From NCBI GenBank assembly GCA_947177885.1, contig CAMWWF010000075.1, positions 1 through 10,363 on the forward strand: a stretch of DNA of 10,363 bases, written 5' to 3'. Under the pieces are notes generated by a model. The model did not search any database. It saw only the letters and a list, made by a program, of their open reading frames with translations, and was not told where the DNA came from. Each line of letters begins with the position of its first letter. The first letter of the stretch is position 1. Both the position numbers and the translations under genes were made by a program. This document shows, in pieces, positions 1-6,614 of this stretch. This DNA is from an uncultured Lachnospiraceae bacterium (lineage in GTDB: Bacteria; Bacillota_A; Clostridia; Lachnospirales; Lachnospiraceae).

Positions 1-26
1 TCTTTTTACTGCCCTGAAAAAAAGTG

Positions 27-55
27 TTGAATTAGGACGCTGTTTTCAGTACAAT
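27..55 (+). promoter_or_regulatory. Sigma-A-type promoter of the GH13 gene
   Basis: A -35 box TTGAAT (27-32) and a -10 box TACAAT (50-55) are separated by exactly 17 nt. The -10 box differs from consensus at one position and the -35 box keeps the TTGA core. Transcription would start near position 62, leaving a leader of about 40 nt before the ATG at 103. No operator is obvious around it. Confidence 0.7.
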
Positions 56-102
56 AGAAGTAAGGTCCATTTTATGATAAGTATAGGAGATTGGATACGC
101 GA

Positions 103-2205
103 ATGAGTTTGGATTTGGAAAAGATAAAGCTGCTTGAAAATAACAGACAGTATATTTCTACCATGCGTCCGGTTTTTAATAAACGCGCGCTTTTTTCGGA
201 TACCACAGGCAATTATATCAGTCCTGATGAGCCGGAGGCATTTGACCGGGTTACCATAAAGTTCAGAACCGCGAAGAATAATGTGGACAGAGTTCTCCTG
301 GTCTACAAGGGTGAGCGTCATCTGATGTATAAGGCGGAAACAGAAGGTAATTTTGATTATTATACCTTCGAGTTACAGCTGGGACAGGAAAAGGCGACTT
401 ATCATTTTGAGATACTGACAGGCAGACTGCGGTGTTTTTATGATACCAGAGGACTGGTACAGGAGGTCAATGAATATTATGATTTTGCGATCATTCCCGG
501 CTTTAAGACTCCTGACTGGGCAAAGGGAGCCGTTATGTATCAGATTTATGTGGATCGCTTCTGTAACGGGGATACCACAAATGATGTGCTGACCAATGAA
601 TACTTGTATATTAACAAACCTGTGAATCGTGTGGAGGACTGGGGACGGTACCCGGCGCAGATGGATGTTCGGGAATTTTACGGAGGCGATCTGCAGGGCG
701 TTTTGGACAAGATGGATTATCTTCAGGACCTGGGGGTGGAAGTGATCTATTTTAATCCTTTGTTTGTCTCTCCTTCCAATCATAAATATGATATTCAGGA
801 TTATGATTATATAGATCCTCATTTTGGTAAGATCGTGGACGACAGAGGCGAATTATTGCCGGAACATAACCAGCAGAACAGCGAAGCTACCCGTTATATC
901 AATCGTGTCACCAATCCTGCCAATCTGGAGGCGAGCAATGAAATGTTCGTCAAGGTGGTGGAGGAAGCCCACAGACGCGGTATGAAAGTGATCCTTGACG
1001 GTGTCTTTAACCACTGCGGATCCTTTAATAAGTGGATGGACAGGGAACGTATCTATGAAAACGCGGAGGGCTATGAAAAGGGAGCCTATGTAAGCGCTGA
1101 CAGCCCTTACAGGGAATATTTCCAGTTCCATGACCAGAACCAGTGGCCCTATAATGGAAGCTATGACGGCTGGTGGGGACATGACACTCTGCCGAAGCTG
1201 AATTACGAGGGCTCTCAGAAGCTGACGGATTATGTGCTTGATATTGCCGGAAAGTGGGTCTCCCCGCCTTACAACGCTGACGGGTGGAGATTGGACGTGG
1301 CGGCGGATCTGGGACACAGCCAGGATTTCAACCATCATTTCTGGCAGGAGTTCCGTCGTGTGGTGAAGGAAGCGAATCCCAATGCCATTATCCTTGCGGA
1401 GCATTACGGGAATACGCGTGACTGGCTGCAAGGTAATGAGTGGGACACAGTCATGAACTATGATGCCTTTATGGAACCTGTAACCTGGTTCCTGACAGGT
1501 ATGGAGAAGCACAGCGACGATTTTCGTGAAGATCTGCTGGGCAATTCGGAATCATTCTGGGGTGCCATGCAGCATCATACGGCGAGTTTTACCATGCCCA
1601 GCTGGCAGGTGGCGATGAACGAGCTGTCAAATCACGATCACTCCCGCTTTCTGACCAGAACCAACCATAAGGTGGGAAGAGTCAGCACTATGGGATCGGA
1701 GGCGGCGAATCAGGACATCAATAAAGCCGTTTTCATGGAGGCCGTCATGATACAGATGACCTGGATGGGAGCGCCTACAATCTATTATGGAGACGAGGCG
1801 GGTGTATGCGGTTTCACAGACCCGGACAGCAGGCGTACTTATCCGTGGGGACATGAGGATCAGGAGCTGCTCTCTTTTCACAGGGATATCATCCGCTTGC
1901 GCAGGGAAAATAATGAACTGCGGACAGGCTCACTGAAATATCTGGACAGTGACTACAATTATCTCGCCTATGGGCGCTTTCATAAAGACGGACAATGTAT
2001 GATCCTGGTGAATAACAACAACCATCCTATTACCAAGAGAGTATTTGTCTGGGAATTGGGAATACCCAAAGTAGGCAGGGTGAAGACGCTGATACAGACG
2101 GATGAGAGCGGCTATCATCTGAATGGCCGGGAATATGAGGTAAATGCGGGCAAGATCATGATAGAACTGCCCAAAACCTGCGCGGTTATTTTGAAAAGCG
2201 TGTGA
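103..2205 (+). CDS. Cytoplasmic GH13 alpha-glucan hydrolase (neopullulanase/cyclomaltodextrinase-like)
   Basis: This 700-residue protein should hydrolyse alpha-1,4 (possibly also alpha-1,6) linkages of maltodextrins, cyclodextrins or pullulan fragments inside the cell. There is no signal peptide. Residues about 25-130 look like a beta-rich N-terminal domain of the kind found in neopullulanases. The TIM barrel starts near residue 137 (MYQIYVDRF). The four GH13 regions are visible: DGVFNH with D299, GWRLD with nucleophile D398, AEH with acid/base E433, and NHD with D512. The DPDSRR motif (573-578) is typical of this group. A beta C-terminal domain fills roughly 620-700. ATG 103 is preferred over in-frame TTG 91 because the AGGAG at 85-89 ends one base before the TTG, while the ATG lies 13 nt away. 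The gene is monocistronic between its own promoter and terminator. The subfamily and exact substrate cannot be fixed from sequence alone; alpha-glucosidase is an alternative. Confidence 0.93.
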   Translation: MSLDLEKIKLLENNRQYISTMRPVFNKRALFSDTTGNYISPDEPEAFDRVTIKFRTAKNNVDRVLLVYKGERHLMYKAETEGNFDYYTFELQLGQEKATYHFEILTGRLRCFYDTRGLVQEVNEYYDFAIIPGFKTPDWAKGAVMYQIYVDRFCNGDTTNDVLTNEYLYINKPVNRVEDWGRYPAQMDVREFYGGDLQGVLDKMDYLQDLGVEVIYFNPLFVSPSNHKYDIQDYDYIDPHFGKIVDDRGELLPEHNQQNSEATRYINRVTNPANLEASNEMFVKVVEEAHRRGMKVILDGVFNHCGSFNKWMDRERIYENAEGYEKGAYVSADSPYREYFQFHDQNQWPYNGSYDGWWGHDTLPKLNYEGSQKLTDYVLDIAGKWVSPPYNADGWRLDVAADLGHSQDFNHHFWQEFRRVVKEANPNAIILAEHYGNTRDWLQGNEWDTVMNYDAFMEPVTWFLTGMEKHSDDFREDLLGNSESFWGAMQHHTASFTMPSWQVAMNELSNHDHSRFLTRTNHKVGRVSTMGSEAANQDINKAVFMEAVMIQMTWMGAPTIYYGDEAGVCGFTDPDSRRTYPWGHEDQELLSFHRDIIRLRRENNELRTGSLKYLDSDYNYLAYGRFHKDGQCMILVNNNNHPITKRVFVWELGIPKVGRVKTLIQTDESGYHLNGREYEVNAGKIMIELPKTCAVILKSV

Positions 2206-2236
2206 CCGTGTAGCAAAAATGATGCATTTATAAGTT

Positions 2237-2274
2237 ATACTGGCTTTGCAGATGATGTGGAGCCAGTATTTTTT
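2237..2274 (+). terminator. Rho-independent terminator of the GH13 gene
   Basis: A perfect 9-bp inverted repeat (ATACTGGCT at 2237-2245, AGCCAGTAT at 2261-2269) with a 15-nt loop runs into six T residues (2269-2274), 31 nt after the GH13 stop codon. The in-frame GTG at 2257 that extends the next reading frame lies inside this loop, which argues that the next gene starts further downstream. Confidence 0.85.
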
Positions 2275-2283
2275 ACCTCATGG

Positions 2284-2290
2284 AAAGGAG
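2284..2290 (+). promoter_or_regulatory. Ribosome binding site that fixes a GTG start at 2299
   Basis: AAAGGAG ends 2 nt before an in-frame ATG at 2293, too close for normal initiation, but 8 nt before GTG 2299. Starting at the GTG also gives a classical signal peptide (Met followed at once by two lysines). The GTG is therefore the likely start of the secreted protein. Confidence 0.7.
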
Positions 2291-2298
2291 CAATGCCT

Positions 2299-3393
2299 GT
2301 GAAAAAGATAGGGGTGTTCGCAGCTCTGACGGTCTGTGTCTGTGGCTTAAGCCTGTCTTCCACGAAGGCGGCGGCACAGGACGATCTGGAACAGCTTATC
2401 CGTCAATACGAGGATTATCAGGAGCGGTTTGCCGCCATTGAAAGGGCGGAAGATGTGTCAGAACAGGGATTTTACGCCATAGAAGATCAGAGCTTTCCTG
2501 TACTTTTGGAAAGCTTTGGAGAGGAGGAGGTCACTTTTCTTCCCATTATGGACAGCTTATACCGTCGAATGGCGCTGTTGATCATGGACGGCAGCGGAAA
2601 TGTGTTGTACAAGACGAATCAGCTGGAGACGAATAACCGTTATCTGGGAGAGATGAAGCAGCCCACCAGGGATCTGGCGGCAGTTTCGTTTCAGGATGTA
2701 AACAAGGATGGACAGACAGATATCATTTTGATCACGGACTGCGTCAATGATGTGGGAGACTATGCGGGAAAGACCTATAAGGTGGGGGATGTGCTGTTTC
2801 AGAGGGACGGCGGTTTTTACCGGGACTGGCGGATCTCCGACAAGATCAATCGGTTCAGCATGAATAAGAGTATTGATGTGATCGTCTCCTATGTCCGGGA
2901 CGGCAATTCCACGGAGGTGCTTTACACGGCAACCACGCTGGACGAGCTGCAGCGCAGGGGTTTTCATGTGATCCAGGAACAGAATTATTTCAGAACTTTT
3001 GAAAAGCAGGGACGGCTGCAGGTGGTGCCGGGTGTCATACGAATGGCGGATTATGATATTTTCATGATCTATCTGGTCAATGAGCAGGGTTATATCGTGT
3101 GGAGCTTTCAGCCCATGGGAGATTACGACAATCTGTACGCGTTGAAGGGTATGGCATGCCGTGATCTGGACGGGGATGGGATGAAAGATATCCTGGTGTT
3201 GGGACGATACAGCTATTCCGAAGAGGGAGGCGTGATCGTGATCGACACCAAATGCTGTATCTACTATCAGCGGACAGACGGGTTCGAGACGGATACGGAA
3301 TTTGAGAAGACTTATCAGTGTACGGAAGAGGATACCGTAGAAGGCTTGACACAGCTGATACGGGAATATTGGGGGTGGACAGTAGAGGAATGA
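2299..3393 (+). CDS. Secreted protein with two DxDxDG calcium-loop modules, first gene of a two-component operon
   Basis: I do not recognise a named family. From the GTG start the product is 364 residues. Residues 1-27 form a signal peptide (MKK, hydrophobic core, then a small-residue AAA-type cleavage region), so it is exported; no lipobox cysteine or C-terminal anchor is obvious. Two acidic loops of the VCBS/FG-GAP/EF-hand-like type occur: D133-D141 (DVNKDGQTD) and D289-D297 (DLDGDGMKD). Each is followed by hydrophobic beta-strand residues and, 35 residues after the first Asp, by a QRxxGF motif (168-173 and 324-329). The two motif pairs are offset by the same 156 residues, so the protein appears to be an internal duplication. 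Two adjacent cysteines (319-320) and another near the C-terminus may form disulfides. The stop codon overlaps the response-regulator ATG (ATGA), implying translational coupling and a role linked to that signalling system, such as ligand binding at the cell surface. That role is inference. Confidence 0.8.
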   Translation: MKKIGVFAALTVCVCGLSLSSTKAAAQDDLEQLIRQYEDYQERFAAIERAEDVSEQGFYAIEDQSFPVLLESFGEEEVTFLPIMDSLYRRMALLIMDGSGNVLYKTNQLETNNRYLGEMKQPTRDLAAVSFQDVNKDGQTDIILITDCVNDVGDYAGKTYKVGDVLFQRDGGFYRDWRISDKINRFSMNKSIDVIVSYVRDGNSTEVLYTATTLDELQRRGFHVIQEQNYFRTFEKQGRLQVVPGVIRMADYDIFMIYLVNEQGYIVWSFQPMGDYDNLYALKGMACRDLDGDGMKDILVLGRYSYSEEGGVIVIDTKCCIYYQRTDGFETDTEFEKTYQCTEEDTVEGLTQLIREYWGWTVEE

Positions 3394-4043
3394 TTAAGAT
3401 ACTGATTGTGGATGATGAAAAGCCGATCTGTGATCTGATCGATATCAATCTGTCGGCGGCGGGATACGATTGTAAATCGGTGCAGGATGGGCTGCAGGCT
3501 ATTGATCTCATCGAATCGGAACAGTTTGATCTGATCTTGTTGGATATCATGCTTCCTGGTGCGGACGGCTATGACATTATGGAGTATATAAGACCTTTAA
3601 AGGTTCCGGTGATCTTTATTACGGCAAAGCATGAGGTCAAGGATCGTGTCAAGGGGCTCAAGCTGGGTGCGGAGGACTATCTGGTAAAGCCTTTTGATGT
3701 GGTGGAGCTGGTGGCCCGCGTGGAAGTGGTGCTCCGCCGATACAATAAGACGGAAACCATTTTCACGGCGGGTGATGTGGTGGTGGATGAAGACGCCAGA
3801 AAGGTTCTGAAGGCGGGGAAACCGGTGGTTCTGACGAACAAGGAATATGGGCTTCTGGTGCTGTTTATGAGGAACAAGAATATAGCCCTGTTTCGGGAGA
3901 GTCTGTATGAGAAGGTCTGGGGCGATGAGTATCTGGCGGACAGCCGTACCCTGGATCTTCATGTACAGAGACTCCGCAGAAAGATGGGCTGGGAGGATAA
4001 TCTGGTGGCGGTCTATAAGGTGGGATATCGGCTAGAGATTTAA
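3390..4043 (+). CDS. OmpR/PhoB-family response regulator
   Basis: A 217-residue DNA-binding response regulator, expected to be phosphorylated by the kinase encoded just downstream and then to control target promoters. The receiver domain spans residues 1-115: acidic pocket D8/D9, phospho-acceptor D52 in LLDIMLPG, switch T78, and K100 in LVKPF. The winged-helix effector domain occupies about 124-217 and contains the LTNKEY and RTLDLHVQRLRRK features of the OmpR/PhoB class. The ATG at 3390 overlaps the stop of the secreted-protein gene. A longer in-frame reading upstream to 3318 lies inside that gene and is not supported, because the receiver fold begins at MIKILIVDD. The length is normal for the family. 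A 107-nt gap with GC-rich hairpins separates it from the kinase gene. Confidence 0.96.
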   Translation: MIKILIVDDEKPICDLIDINLSAAGYDCKSVQDGLQAIDLIESEQFDLILLDIMLPGADGYDIMEYIRPLKVPVIFITAKHEVKDRVKGLKLGAEDYLVKPFDVVELVARVEVVLRRYNKTETIFTAGDVVVDEDARKVLKAGKPVVLTNKEYGLLVLFMRNKNIALFRESLYEKVWGDEYLADSRTLDLHVQRLRRKMGWEDNLVAVYKVGYRLEI

Positions 4044-4059
4044 GAGGGAACGGGCTCTG

Positions 4060-4088
4060 CCGCCGGATGCCTGTATCCGACGGGATAC
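4060..4088 (+). promoter_or_regulatory. Two overlapping, mutually exclusive hairpins between regulator and kinase genes
   Basis: In the 107-nt spacer, CCGCCGGAT (4060-4068) pairs with ATCCGACGG (4075-4083), with one mismatch and a 6-nt loop. Alternatively GTATCC (4073-4078) pairs perfectly with GGATAC (4083-4088) around a 4-nt loop. The arms overlap, so only one can form at a time. No T-run follows, so this is not an intrinsic terminator. It could set kinase expression relative to the regulator through RNA processing or stability, but it may also be incidental. Confidence 0.35.
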
Positions 4089-4150
4089 CGGGAAATAAGC
4101 GTGGCGGAGGAAAGAAATAAGTCTGTTGATGCGGACGGTTGGGAGTACGG

Positions 4151-5569
4151 ATGAAATTTCTGTATAAGATTCTGTTGTGGACCATTATTATCATGGCGGC
4201 TGCTTTGGGTTTCAGCGGATACTTTTTTGTCAATTTCGTATTTGAGACCGCTTTGAACCGGGAAATCGGACAGGCCATGAGTGACAGCAATATTCTGCAG
4301 TTTGCCTTCGAGACGGCGGCGCTGAATATTCCTACGAAATACGATGTGTTACAGGATAATGCGGTGGAGCAGATCGGTTCCAAACTGGAAGGCGGAGGAC
4401 AGGGAACCGGACGCCTGCTGCGTCTGTCCGACGAAGAAAAGAAAATGCTCTATGCCAGTGAAAGTTTTCCGGAGGATGTGGAGCTGATCCTTCAGGTGGA
4501 TGAGAATACCGGTGCGTATCAGGTGGTACAACAGGGGGAGCATTATTATATTCAGACGGGTACTATGGTAAATGTTATGGACCGCCACCTGTATCTGGAG
4601 ACAATGGAGGATGTGACAGAGGTTTTTGCGGAGAGGAGCATGGGATTTTCCGTTTACCGGAAAGTGACTTTAGTGATGCTGGCCGGCTGCGCGGTGGTAA
4701 TGTATGTGATATGCTTCTGGCTGACAAAGCCCATCCGCCTTCTGGCGGGCGCTACCAGGAAGATGGCGGAGGGAGATTACAGTTATCGTGCCCAGATCAT
4801 CAGCAGTGATGAGCTGGGGCATTTAACGACGGATTTTAACAGTATGGCGAATGTGCTGGAAGATACCATCGGCGAGCTTCAGGATGAGATCCGGGCCCGT
4901 GAGGACTTTATTGCGGCGTTTGCACATGAGCTGAAGACACCTCTTACGGCTATCATTGGGTATGCGGATCTGCTCCGTTCCAGAAAGCTGGACGAGGAGA
5001 AACATTTCCTTTCTTCCAATTATATTTACACAGAAGGAAAGCGTCTGGAAAATATGTCCTTTCGTCTGCTGGATATTATTGTCACCAAGAGGGAGCAGAT
5101 CGAGATCCAGCCCATGGCGGCAGAAAGTCTGTTTCAATATCTTCAGGATATGTTTGACGGAAATACGGAACAGCAGCTTGATATTATGTTTGAACCGGCA
5201 ACGGTTCACGGGGAGATTAATCTGATCAAATCGGTACTCCTGAATTTAGTGGATAATGCCTGCAAGGCCTCACATCAGGGAGACGTAATAGAAGTGGACG
5301 GCGCCTGTCGCGAGGAGGGGTATCTGTTTCAGGTGAGGGACTACGGGGTGGGAATCCCTGAGGAAGAACTGAAAAAGGTGACAGAAGCTTTCTACATGGT
5401 GGACAAATCCAGGTCCCGCAGCAAAAACGGAGCCGGATTGGGGCTGGCGCTGTGTGTGGAGATTTTAAGGCTCCACAATAGCATGTTGCATATAGAGAGC
5501 AGGGTGGGGGAAGGCACTTCCATCAGCTTCTGTCTGCCCTGGGTAAAGGAGGAAGCGCATGAAAATTAA
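4151..5569 (+). CDS. HAMP-containing sensor histidine kinase
   Basis: A 472-residue membrane histidine kinase, the presumed partner of the response regulator upstream. The domain order is: short cytoplasmic N-terminus; TM1 about residues 5-28; an extracytoplasmic sensor of about 140 residues with no recognised fold; TM2 about 171-192; HAMP about 193-246; HisKA with phospho-acceptor H259 in AHELKTP; and an HATPase_c domain with N box N365/N369, G1 motif D397-G401 and G2 motif GAGLGL at 427-432. ATG 4151 is chosen because GGGAG (4141-4145) sits 5 nt upstream and the reading then opens with MKFLYK before TM1; an in-frame TTG at 4139 adds only four residues. The 3' end overlaps the next gene by 11 bases. 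Close packing with two exported proteins suggests that at least one of them feeds signal to the extracytoplasmic domain. Confidence 0.95.
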   Translation: MKFLYKILLWTIIIMAAALGFSGYFFVNFVFETALNREIGQAMSDSNILQFAFETAALNIPTKYDVLQDNAVEQIGSKLEGGGQGTGRLLRLSDEEKKMLYASESFPEDVELILQVDENTGAYQVVQQGEHYYIQTGTMVNVMDRHLYLETMEDVTEVFAERSMGFSVYRKVTLVMLAGCAVVMYVICFWLTKPIRLLAGATRKMAEGDYSYRAQIISSDELGHLTTDFNSMANVLEDTIGELQDEIRAREDFIAAFAHELKTPLTAIIGYADLLRSRKLDEEKHFLSSNYIYTEGKRLENMSFRLLDIIVTKREQIEIQPMAAESLFQYLQDMFDGNTEQQLDIMFEPATVHGEINLIKSVLLNLVDNACKASHQGDVIEVDGACREEGYLFQVRDYGVGIPEEELKKVTEAFYMVDKSRSRSKNGAGLGLALCVEILRLHNSMLHIESRVGEGTSISFCLPWVKEEAHEN

Positions 5570-6389
5570 GAAGATCAGTATTCTGCTGCTCCCTCTGGCA
5601 GTGATCATCGCAGCGACGGCGGTCTGGGGACCAGAGGCATTGGCCAATTATCGTGACAGAAATGTATTGAATCAGATTCACGTCAGAGAAACGGAGACCG
5701 GTACGGAGGGATATCGTTATTCCATGAGCAATAATGAAAGGGTGTATATCCTCTCCAAGTGTCTGAATAATCAGATCCTGCCGGAGAGTGAGCAAAATGC
5801 CATGACCAGCGTGGATTCTGTAAATCTGGATTATCAGGGGCTGACGGGAACGTATGCTTTTGTGGTGAACCGCAAGGATTCCGCCGGTCAGGAGATTGAT
5901 GCGGCAGAGGGTCTGGAGCTCTGTGATCAGGGAATCCGGGAATTGAAGGAGCTGGGAATACTGCCTCAGGAGATACAGTCCGTGTCGGCAAATTCTTACA
6001 GTGCGGTTGTGTATTCCGCTATTGACGTCCCGGAACCTCGAAATAATGTGCTGGTCTGGAAGATCAGCTTTGCTTCACAAAAGCAGAATGCCAATAAGGA
6101 AAATCGTCTGTTGGATGCGTATGTGGATGCGGATACCGGTAAAATTTACGAATTTTATGTGAGGACGAATCTGGAGTGGAAGGATATTGACCCGGATGAG
6201 ATCATCCGGATCTGGAGCGAGTATATGGGGCTGGGAGAACCTCAGGAGTACGAAGCCGCCAACCCGCTGTCCGAGACCACACCCTACTTTAAAAAGTACA
6301 GCTTTACCGGTATGGAGGAGGGAAATACGGTTGTGACGGTGGGGTTTTACGAGGGAATCAATGAGTTGTTTCTGAAGATTTCAAGGTGA
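5559..6389 (+). CDS. Membrane-anchored extracytoplasmic protein, last gene of the two-component operon
   Basis: A 276-residue protein of unassigned family. Residues 1-29 form a signal peptide or signal anchor (MKIKK, then a long hydrophobic stretch). The rest is soluble and presumably lies outside the membrane. The segment around LLDAYVDADTGKIYEFYV (about residues 185-202) resembles the strand-turn-strand of PepSY-like domains, as seen in accessory proteins that modulate kinases or proteases; this is a weak resemblance. Translation starts at ATG 5559 behind a near-ideal AAAGGAGG (5545-5552) with 6-nt spacing, and the start lies inside the kinase gene, which strongly suggests co-regulation with the kinase. 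By analogy with YycH/YycI-type accessory proteins it may tune kinase activity at the membrane; that is inference from position, and I see no clear sequence match to those proteins. Confidence 0.8.
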   Translation: MKIKKISILLLPLAVIIAATAVWGPEALANYRDRNVLNQIHVRETETGTEGYRYSMSNNERVYILSKCLNNQILPESEQNAMTSVDSVNLDYQGLTGTYAFVVNRKDSAGQEIDAAEGLELCDQGIRELKELGILPQEIQSVSANSYSAVVYSAIDVPEPRNNVLVWKISFASQKQNANKENRLLDAYVDADTGKIYEFYVRTNLEWKDIDPDEIIRIWSEYMGLGEPQEYEAANPLSETTPYFKKYSFTGMEEGNTVVTVGFYEGINELFLKISR

Positions 6390-6425
6390 AAAAGGTGTTA
6401 TGCCGATCTTGACGGTTCAGCCTTC

Positions 6426-6466
6426 AAATGATGCAACTTTTATGGAAAAAAGATGACACTTTTATG
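6426..6466 (+). repeat. 22-bp-period direct repeat, candidate regulator-binding boxes
   Basis: GATGCAACTTTTATG (6430-6444) and GATGACACTTTTATG (6452-6466) match at 13 of 15 positions and repeat with a 22-nt period, about two helical turns, so both copies face the same side of the DNA. A-rich runs precede both, and a partial copy (AAAAGATGA) recurs at 6478-6486. The repeat lies after the operon's last stop codon and before its terminator. OmpR-class regulators often bind such direct repeats, but binding here is only a hypothesis. Confidence 0.4.
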
Positions 6467-6489
6467 CTAAAAATATGAAAAGATGATGG

Positions 6490-6533
6490 AGCTTCCCTGT
6501 ATGCTGTTTATATCGGCTGCGGGGAAGCTTTTT
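6490..6533 (+). terminator. Rho-independent terminator of the two-component operon
   Basis: AGCTTCCC (6490-6497) pairs with GGGAAGCT (6522-6529). The stem can extend inward to about 12 bp (to 6501/6518) using two G-U pairs, and it is followed by five T residues (6529-6533). It lies about 100 nt after the stop of the last operon gene and separates that operon from the amidase-deacetylase gene. Confidence 0.87.
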
Positions 6534-6614
6534 CTGATTTTACAGGCATATCTGACGGCCGTGATACAGGAGAAAAATGTGTAAAGATAACACGACAGAC
6601 GAGCGGAGGTCAGA

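Noticed and set aside
1..16. T-rich start of the window as the tail of an upstream terminator
   Set aside because: Only the T-run (TCTTTTT) is visible. Any stem would lie outside the window, so it cannot be supported.
853..1512. A 219-codon open frame on the minus strand inside the GH13 gene
   Set aside because: It lies fully antisense to conserved GH13 catalytic regions and shows no domain.
2257..2298. Extended N-terminus of the secreted protein starting at GTG 2257
   Set aside because: The GTG lies in the loop of the GH13 terminator, has no ribosome binding site, and would put 14 extra residues in front of a normal signal peptide.
6400..6456. An 18-codon reading frame (MPILTVQPSNDATFMEKR) with AAAGG five bases upstream, just after the two-component operon
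   Set aside because: It is very short, overlaps the direct repeats, and has no feature of a leader peptide such as a run of regulatory codons. It is within what chance would produce.
6546..6570. GCATATC and GATACAGG as a possible sporulation sigma-E promoter for the amidase-deacetylase
   Set aside because: The -35-like part fits, but the spacer is only 10 nt and the -10-like part matches at about 5 of 8 positions, so it does not meet the sigma-E pattern. Sigma-G spacing also fails.
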